A DNA stretch of 64,000 nucleotides from Trichoderma breve (Eukaryota > Ascomycota > Sordariomycetes > Hypocreales > Hypocreaceae), in assembly GCF_028502605.1 (NCBI RefSeq), contig NC_079232.1, positions 3,534,001 through 3,598,000 of the forward strand, read 5' to 3'. Under the pieces are notes generated by a model. It made no database searches. It was not told where the DNA came from and saw only the letters and a list, made by a program, of their open reading frames with translations. Both the position numbers and the translations under genes were made by a program. Positions 9,880-23,100 of the stretch are shown here, in pieces. The first letter of the stretch is position 1. Each line of letters begins with the position of its first letter.

Positions 9880-12800
9880 TTACATGTTTTCCAACTCGCG
9901 GTCAATCTGCTTGTCCACAAACGTGCGACGCTCTCCAACGAGTTCGGTCTGCAGGCGCTGCTCAACGAGCGCGCGAACCTGCTTCTTCGTCACGGTGTCC
10001 AAATCAACGTCTCGCAACACGGCTTGGATGGCTTCAATGATGGCGGCATCTGATGACCCGATGCCACCAGCGCCTCCCATGAAATCAAACGAAGCCGTTG
10101 ACCGGGTTGCTTCATGGCCTCGACCAAAGCTCATGGCGGAAGAAGAGCGGTTCATGCCATTAAAGCCTGGCGAAAGACCTGGCGAGGGAATCAGATTCGA
10201 AGGGCCACGGGTATGCATCACACTCGTCCTCTGGGGAAAATCCGAGTATGGTGATTGGCTGCGATCCTGAATCGCAGTACCCATGGACATCATCGACTGT
10301 CGCTGTGACATGTAGGTAGGGTCGCCGATGTGACTAGCAGCGAACGGCGCGGGGGACTGAGGAGGCATATATGTATTACGGCCATGCATGCCAGTAAGAA
10401 CCGAGCCTTGAGGACCGGCTGAGTAGACTGACTTCATTTCGTCCATCTCGTACTGTTCGTTGTAGACCATGTCTTGCTTCTCCTGGTACTGGTTGGTGCC
10501 ACGACGACCGGGGAGACCGTTAGCCAGAGCATAGTCGTCCCAGAGCTGGAGAGGGATGGATCGCGGGTTGAATCCCTCGTCGTCAACGGCAACCACCTGC
10601 TTGTTACCCTTCTCTCCTATGACAACACGGGTATTACCCCAGGAGAAATTGTCTTGGTTCCAGAAAGAATAGACGGGGAGCGCAAATGAGTAAATGGGGT
10701 ACGCAAGGATGTAGATGATCATCCAGCCGATGTGTTGCCATTGCCTCTTCAAGATGAAGATCAATGCCTGGAGACCGTAGACGGCAGCCAGGATGACAAG
10801 GGACCACAGGGGGAACGAGGTCGGGTGTGTAGCAACGCTGTAAATCATGTATCCAAGGTAAGCGCATGTCGCGGGGAGAATAATGGTGCCGAAAAGATCA
10901 ATGAAGACAATAAAACGCATTCCAAAGAAGCAGAAACCACACATGTCCTTGAGCCGCATAAGCTCTACAAGATTGTGAATAGTCGAGTTGATCCATCGTC
11001 GACGCTGGGACAGGAGAACGCTCCACGACTCTGGGGCAGCCGTTTTGCACTGAGCGTGGGGAAGGAATTTGAATTGCATAGAAGGGAAGTGCTTTGTCAT
11101 CAGAGTTGTCAAGTATCGATCCTCACCCAGAGAGAGTAGGTTCTTCTGGTGGAGGGTGTCGACATCGCATACACTATAGTCCTTAATGACGGCGTCGGAG
11201 ATAATCAAAGGCTTGCCCTTGTCTGCAGTTCTGAGGCGATACATGGTGAAACTAGTGCGCGCAAACATGTTAGTTCTTCTACATGAGAAATACGGTGATT
11301 CGTTTGCTTGAAATTTACTTACCATCCGGGCAAACAAGTAACACTACCGAATAAAGACTCGAATGCCTTTGCCATGTGATGAGAGATGTAGTATTCGTAG
11401 ACCTGAATCATTGTCCACCAAGACTTTTGGTCGTTTTCCAGACTGGTCTCACCGCAGATGCCAGCAATCTTAGCGTTATGGGCGCATGCAGCAACCAGCC
11501 TGTTGAGAGAATCCTCTTGAACGCACGTATCGGCATCGACCATGAGGAGGTACTCATATAGCTCAGGATCCACGCCAATGATGTTGTTAATTTGATTGAA
11601 CATCTCGAGCTCGAGCGGGTTCATGGGGGAACGATGGTGGACACGGTTGAGGAAGCTCATGAGAAGAATCTGAGAATCACGCTTGCCACGGTTACCGGGC
11701 TTGGCCTTGGTCTGTTCCGACTCCTTGCCAACCTTGACGACAACCAGATACGGGACCACATTGCCCTCATACTCGTAAAGACCAGAATAGACCTTGGCAT
11801 AGTTGAGCTGGTCACTGCCGGGGCCGACAGCCTTGAATGCCAGGGCAGGAGGGTCAACCTTGGGATCCACGCCCAGGATATCCAGAACAATCTTGGGTGT
11901 AGGACGATCATTGCCTCCACCCACAACCATACCGTCACAGATAATGCAGATGAGTTTTCGCTTGTTGTCATACTGTAGGGCTGTCAACGAGTCAAGCGCC
12001 TTTCGCAGCGAGTCTTCACCTTCGGTGTAGGCAGGGACCTGGCAAATGACAAACTTGTCCTGGGGAGAGGGTCGTCGCTTGGTGCTAAACTGAAGCGCAG
12101 ACACAAACTTTAGGCCAATGACAACACACAACACGATTGTGAAGGAGAGAAGAATGTAGTTGTTGACCACGCATCGAGGGGTAACGCGGAAGTCTGTGCT
12201 GCCCTTGATGAAAACACGCTGGATGCACGACCAACTATTGACAAGCTGGGCGTGCACAGTGCTGTTGTTGTTGGGATCATTAACGAGGATGTCGAGCTTC
12301 TCCTTGATATCTGTACCCGGATTGTCTTTCCACAGGTCCGTAAGATCCTGGTTCAGGAATGTGTACCTTTCATCATTGTTGAACACATCCAGGGTGTGGA
12401 AATAGTTGGTCAAGTCGTAGATCTGGTTACCATACATGGCCCACATTCTCTGGTCATCATTGCCTTGTTTCTGAACATCTGTTTTCTTGTAGACCAGCTC
12501 GCCCTTGTAAAATTCTTCCATGGCTGGCTCGAAGACGGTCCAATACCAGTCGGCGTTGGCTAGCTTGCTGGTCGGGTCGGGTTGGAAATGAGGACCCTGA
12601 AGATGCTGGGCGATAGAGAACTCGAGAGTGTTGTTGAGGACGAGTTGAAAGGTTTCGCTGAGTCCGAGACCTTGGCAGGCAACGTTGAGAGGAGGAATGA
12701 TATAATCATCCATGTCCGCGCCAGCCAAGGGCAGCATGACGTCCGAGGTGGTCTTGGTATTCGTGTCACTGTGCTGGAGCTTCCAGAACTTGGAAAGGTC

Positions 12801-15311
12801 ATAGACGCCGCCGCGAATGCTGACATAGTAATCGTTGACGCCTTGATGCTGGCTGACCTCCTTTCGGTTCCAGGCCTTGTCCATGTTGGGGCATAGAACT
12901 CGGCCAAAGCCAACGATCCAAAAGATGATGATGGCATTGATGAGGACAATCACCATGCACAGCGCGAGCTTCTCACGCCAAGCCATGCGAACATCGGGGC
13001 GCTTCATGCCACCGATCCATTTGAGCAAGGGGGACGGAATCCACCAGGTCATGGCCCAGGTGAACCAAACCCAAGCCCGACGAGCATTGTCAACCTGCTT
13101 TGTCTCGAGCTTCTTATCTTCGGCGAATTCGGCGTCGTATGCAGCAGCTTCTGGGTTGTAAAAGCCATCGCCCCTATACAAGTCGCCCTTGTTACCCAAG
13201 CCATAATCGCCAGCACGCATAGCACTCGGCGCGATAGACGGCGCGGTCTGAGGGTTCGGGGATTGGCCAAGTGTGAATTGGCTCATGTTGCCCTGGCTCA
13301 TACCGCGGTTGTGAACCAAGTGATCCCGGCTGATATTGGCACTATTATCCATGCCAGTTGGAGGGAAGTATCCGCTACCGTTGTTTGAATAGCCGGTATC
13401 GAAACCGTTGTTGAAAGGGTTGCTGTGGATGGGGTGGATTTCATCACCTGGCTTGACATCCAACATGCTCTCTGCCTCCCACCATGCGTTCTCGCGAATC
13501 CAGATACGCTCCTTGCCAATGAAGACTTCGCCATTACTCCAGCCACGCTCCAGCATCCACGTTTCAATGCCCTCACGACCATCCCTGCAGCCGAGGGGAG
13601 CATAACGCTGGACGAATTCGTCGACGTCAAAGTCGGCGGTGAAGTCAAGGTTCCTGTGCCTACGGTTCGCCCACTCCGGAAGACGCCATGCGCGCAACTG
13701 ACGAGAGACAGTGCCGGCCGACCAAGCGGAAGTAATTGAGGGCAGCGCGGCTAGGCTGCCAGGTGTATCGTCAGTTGGGTGCAGGCAGAGATGATACCAC
13801 ATACGGTTGGAGCTAAGCACCGTGGGTAGATCGATTCGACCAGCCCTACCCAGGTTGATACCTTGGCCTTCAACGGGGAAGAGCAACTTCTTGAGGAAGC
13901 TGCCTTCGTCAGCACCATATGCAGCCTTCTCCAGGATGACCTCCCTCTTCTCCAGTTCATGCTGGCGCTCGCGGCCTTGAGGACCAGTCATGATTCCCAA
14001 GTCAGGCGCCACCTCGGACACAGCCTGCTGGAGTTCCCTGAGGATAGAAGAGCCAGCCGAGGGGATCTCGAAGCCATCGCCAATCATCTCGGCATTGATA
14101 CCTTGGGTATCATCGAAGACGGACCGCATACACAGTGCCCTACTAATGGCAGGATCCGGCACCTCGAGAACAGTGATGGAGACAGTATCGCCATTGTCTT
14201 CGTTGGAGGTGGGAGTGCGAACTCCATGGCCATCCAGAGACTCATCGCCATCCTTAATACGGACCAACTGCGCAGCGATGGCATCGTTGGCCTTGGAGAT
14301 GACCCAATCAACAAGGGACTCGTAGAGTCCGCCAACGAGGGTCTTACGGTCTTCCGTGCTACACTGGCGAAGAACAACCTCGGGGTCGATTCCAAGCAGA
14401 CCACCCACGTCCTCGCAAATCTCCTCAAGCGCCTCGGATTCAATGCTGTAGTCAAGCGTGTCGCCAAGCTTGAGCAGGCCAGCTAGAGTAGAGATGAAGT
14501 TTCGGTGAGCTGAACCCTTAATGCCAATGTCTTTGAGAGCTTGGCGGAAGTCATCGGCGGATGCGGAATCATCCGCAGTGGGTAGGTACGATGGTGGATC
14601 ATAGGTGCCAGATCGGGACAGAAGAGTATATGCAGACGCTGACTTAAGGCCCAAAAATTCTCGTTCTGCGGGTGTTGAAGCAGAGGTCAAGAGATAGTAA
14701 AAGACGTCAAAGGCGCGGTAACCCGCCTCGGCAGGAATGTTTAGCAAGCCCGCAGAAGTATCAATCCCGCCCTGGGAGAGGGCCAGCGAAGCCCCCGTAA
14801 GGTTGCCGGCGAGGTTCAAAGCCAAGGTCACACCCAAGCCCGCCTGCTTCTGGGCCGCCGGGTTGTATGGAGTGACACATCGGAGAAGGGGCTGGATGGC
14901 CTCGACAGCCTTGTAGACGGTGGAGGGAATCGCAAACGGGAATGACGACAGGAAAGGGACAAGAAGAGAGGGAGTCGACTGATGGAGAGACCTAGAGAGC
15001 CTTTGTCAGTATAGGATGACAGCTTGGATGGAGTGGTTCACTTACCCCAAGACAATGCAGCCATCTTCTGCTCGCCGCCTGGCATGTTCCCAAGCCCGCG
15101 TTGCGAGTGTAGCATCAACGGCAGGGCCGCCCTGAGCAGCTGTGAGCCAGGTGTTGACAACGACGCTGGTGCTGGCGTCCAGTTGATGGGGTTGTGAGGT
15201 GAGATAGATGTTGTGGATGGAGTTGAGCAGCGTGGTTGTCGAGACCTGAGACTGAGGTCCACCACCTCGAGCCTCTGAGGCCATGGAGAACATGGAAAGT
15301 CGGTTCGCCAT
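9880..15311 (-). CDS. csmB: Class VII chitin synthase with myosin-like N-terminal domain
   Basis: Three exons, 15046-15311, 11323-14991 and 9880-11251, join in frame to 1,768 residues. The N-terminal third is myosin-motor-like but lacks a P-loop: where class V has GESGSGKST, this protein has GSLHQSTPS, which defines class VII. A cytochrome-b5-like segment and membrane helices follow, then the processive glycosyltransferase core with DADT (D1241), EDRYLTT and QRRRW (1394-1398), a cluster of C-terminal membrane segments, and a DEK-type C-terminal domain ([16 protein letters not shown]). It polymerises UDP-GlcNAc into chitin at growing tips and septa; the motor-like domain is thought to help targeting. 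It is divergently paired with csmA, as in other filamentous ascomycetes. The start fits the family N-terminus MANRLSMFS. The intron between LPGC and FTMYR is absent from csmA. Confidence 0.96.
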
Positions 15312-16158
15312 GACGGAGGAGGAGTGGGCGTAACGGCCCTCGATCGATGGAACGTCCTATAACAATGCGGACCGGATTATGTCGTGTTGTTGATGCTGAA
15401 TATGTTTGTTTATGTCAAGCAGCCCCCAAGTGTATGCGGCACGGCTGGTCCAATAACAACAAGACAAGCAAGGCTATGAGAAGGAAAAGAAGTGGGAAGA
15501 AATGACGGAGATGAAGATGAAGATGGCCTGCTGTTTCAATGCTGAGCGAGAGACGAGAAGGACGACTGAAGGCAAGCCCAAGACGCGACTGCCGTATTAA
15601 CTCCTTTTTTTCTGCCCCCCCGGTCTTTGCTTTTTTTGTCTCGATTAGTTGTTTGGTAGTGCAAGAAGATGCAAGACAGATAAGGCAAGGCGATAAAACA
15701 AAACAGCAGTGCAGACAAACAGATGCAGCGATTAACGATTGAAAGTAGAGCTGCCAAAGCGAATGAGGCAGTCTCACCAAAAGGCCCAGAGGTGGTCAGG
15801 GAAAACAGCAGAGAAAAAGTCTCGCGGCTCTGAGGAGGATGAATCGATGGATTTGGTGGTTCGCCCATCTCGAGGAGCTGCCGTGTAGGCACTAGAACAC
15901 CCAGCGACAGGGGCTACCTGGCAGGTACCTGGGCCTGTGTACTGGCGGCAGCTGTGCCACACAACTAGCCAGGGGGCGTGTGCCAAACAATGGGCAGCTA
16001 GCGAGCCCGTCGGCGCCACCGCCAACCGGCGCCGAGTACTTGCAAGTACCGCCCAAGTTGGAAGCAGGGGAGCCCTGTCATACGCCTGCGGTTGGACGGT
16101 AGCGGGCGGTTGTGCTCACTGAAGCCGTTCCCGCTGGGCGCCTCAACTCTAAGGCCTA

Positions 16159-16199
16159 GCAGTGCTGCTAGCACGACTGCGTGCTAGTAGCAGTACTGC
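16159..16199. repeat. Imperfect inverted repeat
   Basis: The left arm GCAGTGCTGCTAGCACG pairs with 16180-16199 across a 4-base loop, with one G:T wobble and a 3-base bulge in the right arm. It lies upstream of csmB and could be a foldback structure or a decayed element. Confidence 0.6.
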
Positions 16200-17167
16200 A
16201 TCGGCGGGTAGTATTTTGTAGAGTCTGCGCTGCTGCGGTGGTACAAGACGCAGATGCTGGGCTGTTAGCGATCCAGAGCGAAGCCAGCCAGACAAAACCC
16301 GGTTGCCACGGCACAAGGCTACGAGTACCTACTAGAATACTGGTCCTACCCAAGTGTACTCGTACTATTGTATCGTATCGAGCTCCGTACTGCTAGCCTG
16401 GTGATACTGGCTGAGCTGAATGCAACCCTCGCCGCTCTCCACTGGCTGGGTCTCTCGCCCTAATCTGTGTTGATCGTGGACATCGTCAACTGCAGCCCTC
16501 AAAGTGCTGTGCATCAGCTCGAATGTCACCAAGCTGGCAGAGCCTGTACCAGCATGTACATCAGCGCCTCCCTAGCAGGTACCTCCTGGTACAATCGAGC
16601 CACTGCATGCTCTCTCCGTGGTCGTGCTCCATGCCAACACCCGCTCCGCTCCGTACGATACATACAGTACAAATGCCTGGAAGCGAACACATGCAATTTA
16701 TTATTATGGAGTACCTGGAATATTCCACGGCTGAAATCGAAATTTCGCACGGCGACATCTGGATGCGGATATAAAACTTCCACCGGCCGATGTGTAATTA
16801 CACATCTACCTGGCAGTATTACTTGGTACAAATACTACCGTCGCCGGCCCTGAGAGACAAGACCCGGAGCGGGCGGATGCAATACGAGAAAACCAGCGAC
16901 GCTCTGACGCCGTCAATGCTACGACTACGGAGTATGCTTTTCTGCGTGTCACGATGGAGTGAGTCCGTCTCGACATGACTGTGGCCAACCACGGCACCAC
17001 CTTGATGCTCGTATTTTCTCCTGTGAGGGGCACAAGACCGGCTTCTGCTGGGCTGTGCCAGAGCTTGCCATCATGCTGCCTCGATCGCCGGTCCTAGGCA
17101 AAAACTTGAGCCGTTCTTGCATATGCTAAACACGATTGGCCAACAACGAGGCCGGGCTAAGAGAAGG

Positions 17168-17196
17168 AAAAAAAACCTAAAAAAAAAAAAAAAACA
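17168..17196 (+). repeat. A-rich homopolymer tract
   Basis: Two runs of A separated by CCT, with a short C and G flank. A simple low-complexity tract in the chitin synthase intergenic region; no function is inferred. Confidence 0.6.
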
Positions 17197-19338
17197 AAGG
17201 CCTGGTGTTTCCTGACATGCGGGGAGGAGGGGAAACATGAGACTGCAAACCCACAGAACGTGAAGCATCTCGTTGGTCACTTGCAGCTGCGCGTACCCTA
17301 CAAACGGTACTGTGCTCGTAGTGGTACGACTTTAGAAGCGACCTGTGCTTTTGACTCCATCATCGTGCATGTGTGTACTGCACAGTAGGGAGAAGACCCA
17401 TTTCGGCCATTTTGTGCGAAGTTGTGCATTTTACGCATCTATTGATGGAAATCGACCACGGGTATCCCTGCTACGCTGCATTCCGGACTGCTCCGGCTTC
17501 CGTGCCCCGTACCCCCCTACGACGTATTTCGGACAGTACAGGTATGTACATCCAAGTCAGACATTTCGGCCACAGCTGAGACTCGAGAATGGATCAAAAT
17601 ACCAAAAATGCTCGGAAAATGGCTGTCGTCTCACTGGCGCTAACATTTCTCCTGTTGGACCAGCGGGCAATGCTAGGTCAGCAAATGCCTGTGTCGCCCA
17701 CGGCTTGTTTGCTGGCCGGTGATAGTGTGGCACTTGTAAAGGACGGTTGGGTGCATCCGATGCATGACAGAGCCTCGTGTCCCGACAAAAGCTGTCTGAA
17801 TCCCATCTGTCATCGGGTCTTTTTTTAGGGAGATCTGGCGAGAATAGTACGAGTAGATATAAAAAGAACGCCGAGCAGCTAGTTGTCGTTGTCTTCGCAT
17901 TAGGGCTGTGTCGTCAGACCACTCAAGCAGCGTACAAAGTAAGCTGTGCTTCCTCAAGACTCTTTTTTTCGAGTCAGCTAGACTTACTAGAGTGTGGGAT
18001 GGCCCCCCTTTTCCCATCGCTGGCTCTGAAAATAGCAGGTACAGGGTATACGATAACTTTTTTACTCGTATAGTCTCCAATCTGACTAACACGAGCATGA
18101 GAAAAGCGCACCCAAAGATGAAAATTCCATTCTTCTTTTATTAGGCTTCAACGACGGCGTCAGCACGAACTTGGCGGGCCAATGCTGCTGTTTATGGCCG
18201 CTCTCACCGGCAGCAGGGCAGCTGAGCGGTAACCTGGTCCATTGCAGGTAATTTTGGCGACAACTTACTCCGTCGAGGTCGGGTAGATTCTGGAAGTACC
18301 TGTGGACCAGACATCCGGGGCAATACGCTGTAAGTCGGTGCCCCTAATAGAATCTACTAGGGGGCATCGGTCCAAGTAAAGTGGCACCAAGCAAGGGGGC
18401 ATCTGCTCCGCATCCTTGGGAGAAAAAACCATTGATGGATCAACAATCTTCGTACATGTGCATACAAATGCTGGACATGCCCGGTGGATCGGATCGGCTG
18501 GTCCCACTGCGAACGGTGGCAGCAGCTGAGGTACCGACAAGTACTCACTGAGTTCAGTCAATATCAAGCCTTCGTGCCAAGTCCCGATCTAAGGTAGCAA
18601 AGTTCGAGCAGCGCCAAAGAGCACGGGAAAAAAGGGGGTTCATACTGCGAGCTAGTCATTGTAATACTCGTATTGAATTTTTGCTCATTGGCTGTCATGT
18701 GCTGGCAACGTCTGTACCTTAAGGTTTAGTAGAGTTAGGACTGCTCCGTGTATGCTAAAATAAAGTATTGAAGCAACATAAGATTTCGACGTGTGGTTCA
18801 AAGATAGAGGTTAAAGGATCCGTGTGGTGGCAGATGCCAAGTGCACAGGCCATCTGTCCGTGCCATCAATCATCATCCATCTAGTGGTACTCGCGCAGTA
18901 CTCAGACGCTTCCAATGACGACAATAATGGAGATGATCTTTGACGATGGACATTGATGAGCGAGCAAAAGAAAAAAAAAAAACAATTAAAAAAAAGAGAG
19001 AGATCGGGATTCCTTGCCATTTATGGCAGCCCTGCCTATCAATCAACGCCCATCTCTTGCCGTCTCTTCTCCTTTTCCTATTCCCTTCTCACGGCCTTGA
19101 AAATCTCATTCGCCACCAACTCCGCGTACTGTTCCATTGCAGGCGAACGGTACATCGCCTTCCACAAAACATCTCCTGCAAGCAGTGGAATCAACATCCA
19201 AGTGAGCGCCCACAAAGTATCTCCTGGCTTTCAGTCTCCCACCTGTACTCCGTGCTCCACCAGTCCTCGGATGCACTGGTGGATCTGATGTATCTTCCAA
19301 GTTACGACTATTTCACCCCCCTGTCCATGCTTGCATTC

Positions 19339-19375
19339 ACCCGCACACACACACGCACACACAGAAACACACAGA
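19339..19375 (+). repeat. (CA)n-type microsatellite
   Basis: An interrupted CA/ACAC run upstream of csmA. A simple repeat, likely to vary in length between isolates. Confidence 0.6.
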
Positions 19376-20117
19376 AAATACAGGTACTGAGCAGGTACTA
19401 ATAATACTTGGACGGGGAGACAGGCATGCATGCAGCTACAGTAATGGGGCCTAGCAGGGCAGGCTGTGCTCGCCGCACGAATGCTAATAATACCTGTCCG
19501 TGTACCCGCAAGTCACTAATCCGAGCGCGGGTGGGAACAACACTCACGATAGGGGGTGTGGACAAGCCCAAACTGCGCTCGCGACGCATTGCGCCCAACG
19601 GACTTGTCCGTAAAGCTAGCACTCGTCACGCCCCTTCGCTGCCGCTCGCAGGCTGTGGCGCCCTACTGAGCACCTAATTCAGGCACAGCGCCTGCAGAGG
19701 GCAGTACCTCGATGTACTTACAATACTTGGTGCCATCTCGTATGCAATGTGCAGTAGCAGGTCCATAGCAGCATACGATCCATATGCATGGATGGGAAGG
19801 AGCTGAGTACCTAAGCAAAGAAACCACGGCCCCTTTCCCGCCGCTCAGCCAACCCGTCCAAGAAAATAACTTCAAACTCATCTGCCTGACGTTGACGCGG
19901 TCTGCTTTGAGGCTTTCGCTGCATTTTTGTCTTTTCCATGCTTCTTTAACCACATTCGTTATCCATTAGGCATATTTCGCGGATTTCTTCTTACAGCAGT
20001 TTTTCAATACTCGCATCTGTCGCGGACCGTCCGCTTGCGCTCTCGCCTGCGCGGCAGTAGAGCCACTGAGTTGGCATCTTTTTTCTTTCAGGTTTCCAGT
20101 CCATCTCTTGGGGAAGC

Positions 20118-23100
20118 ATGAGCTTGCCTCTTACTTCCGCGGGCAATGGAGGGGCTCACACGCAGCATTCTCTCCCTCAATTGCCCGCACACTCCCAGTC
20201 CGACACGCAGATAACGGCCCATCTCGCCAGTCGATTCCATCTGCAACTCCAAGCCACCTATCTTTCATCCCATGGAGTGGTCGCTGTTAACACCTTTACA
20301 TCCTCGACGAAAGGGCCAGATGGAGGCCGAGATGGCAGCTCCATGGCTGCTGCCGAAGACGTGGCCGAGCGTGCATATCTGCGCCTTGGCCATCGATCTG
20401 AAAACCAGGCCGTAGTGTTTCTGTAAGTTGAGCTAAAGCCTTTTTTCTGTTTCTTCCCATTTCACATTATTTCACCCTTCTCTGGGTGTTTTGAAGAAAT
20501 TTTGCGGTTATATGTTCTCTTATCAGCTCTTTTCGAAACTGGGTATCCGTTGTTCTTGCAATCCGATTTCTAACGCGTCTGATGTTTAGGGGAGAATCTG
20601 GCTCCGGAAAGTCAACGCTGCGAAACCATTTCGTCACGGCCCTTCTCAAGAAATCATCCACTCCTTTGTCGACTAAACTCTCGCTTGCTGCGTACGTATT
20701 CGACGCACTAACCACCACAAAGACCGCAACGACTCCAACTGCCTCTCGGGCTGGTCTGTTCTACGAGCTTCAATACGACACTTCTGCGTCTACAAACCCT
20801 ACTCTCATCGGTGGTAAAGTCCTTGATCATCGCTTGGAAAGAAGCAGAATCACCGACGTCCCCACCGGCGAGCGTAACTTTCACGTCCTCTACTATCTCG
20901 TAGCTGGAACAAGCGAGGCCGAGAAGGATCATTTGGGATTTGAAAATGACAGCAGCAAGAGATGGAAGTTTCTTGGACACCCAACGCAGCTTAAGGTGGG
21001 CATTAACGACGCCGAAGGCTTTCAGCTCTTCAAGACCGCCATGAGGAAGCTGGAGTTCCCCAAGAATGATATTGCCGAGATTTGCCAAATTCTTGCTACT
21101 GTTCTGCATATCGGCCAGCTGGAGTTTGAGACTTCCAGCAGCACCAGCGCAACTGGTGATGACAGCGGTGGCTTCTCTCACGAGGGAGGCACCACTTTCA
21201 CCGCTGTTAAGAACAAGGATGTCTTGGCCATCATCGCCGCCTTCCTTGGTATCAGCGCCTCTGATCTCCAAACCACCTTGGGCTATAAGACCAAGATGAT
21301 TCACAAGGAGCGCGTTACCGTCATGCTCGATCCTAACGGTGCTCGTGCCCACGCCAATGAGTTGGCCAGGACTCTTTACTCGCTCTTGGTCACCTGGATC
21401 GTCGAAAACATGAACCAGCGTCTCTGCGCCCCCGAAGAGAGCATTGCCAACACAATCTCTATTGTTGATTTCCCCGGTTTCGCTGCGGCAGCTTCTACTG
21501 GATCTGCCTTGGATCAACTCCTCGCCAATGCTGCCAACGAGGCCATCTACAACATGACTCTTCACAACTTCTTTGACCGCAAGGCCGAGATGTTTGAGAC
21601 GGAGGAAGTCACTGTGTCTGCCACGAGCTATTTCGACAACAGCGATGCTGTCAAGGGTCTCCTGAAGCCTGGCAATGGCCTTCTGAGCATTCTTGATGAC
21701 CAGACTCGCCGTAACAGGACGGATATGCAGCTTCTTGAGAGTCTGCGGAAGCGGTTCGAAGGAAAGAATCCCGCCATCGAGGTCGGCTCTGCTACCGCCA
21801 AGCTGCCAGGTAGCAACTTCCATACTGAAAACTTGTCTGCGAGCTTTACCGTCAAGCATTTCGCCGGAGAAGTCGAGTATCCAGTCAAGGGCTTGATCGA
21901 GGAAAACGGCGAGATCATCTCTGGAGATCTCATGAACATGATGAACAGCACAAAATCAGACTTTGTGGCCAAGCTCTTTGGCCAGGAAGCTCTGCAAACT
22001 GTCACTCACCCCCAGGAGCGGACAACTGTGATGCAGGCTACGATCAGCTCAAAGCCTATGCGCGCGCCGAGCGTCATGGTGCGCAAGGGTACTCGTCCCA
22101 ACAGGCCCAATCCTGCAGGTCGCCGCCAGACCCAAGATAACTTTGATGCAATGTCACAGACCAGCGACTCGCGTGAAGCCAAGCGAGGAGGCGCCAGGGG
22201 ATCATCGGAACAGGGTGCCTCTGGTCAATTCCTTTCATCTCTCGATAACGTGCAGAAAGCCGTCACTGATCCAAACACCAATGCTTACTTCTTCTTCTGT
22301 ATTAAGCCCAATGACCGCCGCATTGCCAATCAATTCGACAGTAAGTGTGTGCGAACGCAGATCCAGACATTTGGTATTGCCGAAATCAGCCAGCGCCTGC
22401 GTTCGGCTGATTTCAGCTTGTTTGTGCCCTTTGGTGAGTTTTTGGGCATGGCCAATAGCGAGGCTCTGCTTGTGGGAAGCGAGCGTGAGCGGGCAGAGGC
22501 TGCAATCGATGAGAGGCAATGGCCCCGTAACGAAGTTTCGGTTGGTGCCACTGGTGTCTTCTTGAGCGAGCGTTGCTGGCTTGAAATCGCCCAGCTGTCC
22601 TTCTCCAGTTCGGCTTCTGGCCGCGGTGCCATGTCCGCGTTTGATAGTGAAGGTGGAGATGGCCTCACCCCTGGCGACCATCATGCTTTTGGTGCCTCCA
22701 AGGAACGTCTCTTGTCTGCAGGACACACTCCTATGGGCTATGGTGAAAAAGGAAGAAGTGGTTACTTTGTGGCTGATGATGCTCGCTCTGAAGCGGGTGC
22801 CTCGGCGTTTGGTGCGGGAGACATGTTCAAAAACCTCGATAACCGCGAGCAGTTGGCCGAGCGAGGCAATGAAAAGGCCTTGGTTGAAGTTGAAGAGTAC
22901 AAGGACAGCGCAAGCCGCAAGCGCTGGCTGTTCATTGTGTACGCTCTCACTTGGTTTGTTCCTGATTTTCTCATTCGGCTGATTGGTCGGATGCCCCGAA
23001 AAGATGTGCGCATCGCATGGCGTGAGAAGCTTGCCATCAACTTTCTCATTTGGTTCTTCTGCTTGGTTGCTGCCTTCTTCATCGTGGTCTTCCCCATGGT

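Larger units (their letters stand above)
15312..20117. promoter_or_regulatory. Shared upstream region of the csmB/csmA pair
   Basis: This 4.8-kb divergent region has no gene I can support. It is strikingly rich in GTAC cores (about 44 counted by eye between 15.9 and 19.82 kb, where about 15 are expected), often as AGTACCT, GGTACCT or GTACTCG. It also holds an imperfect hairpin (16159-16199), an A-rich tract (about 17168-17196) and a CA microsatellite (19339-19375). A pyrimidine-rich TTTCAG near 20085-20091 could be the acceptor of a leader intron for csmA. Confidence 0.7.

Noticed and set aside
20708..21859. 383-codon minus-strand frame
   Set aside because: Antisense to the csmA motor domain; a shadow of the real gene with no recognisable domain.
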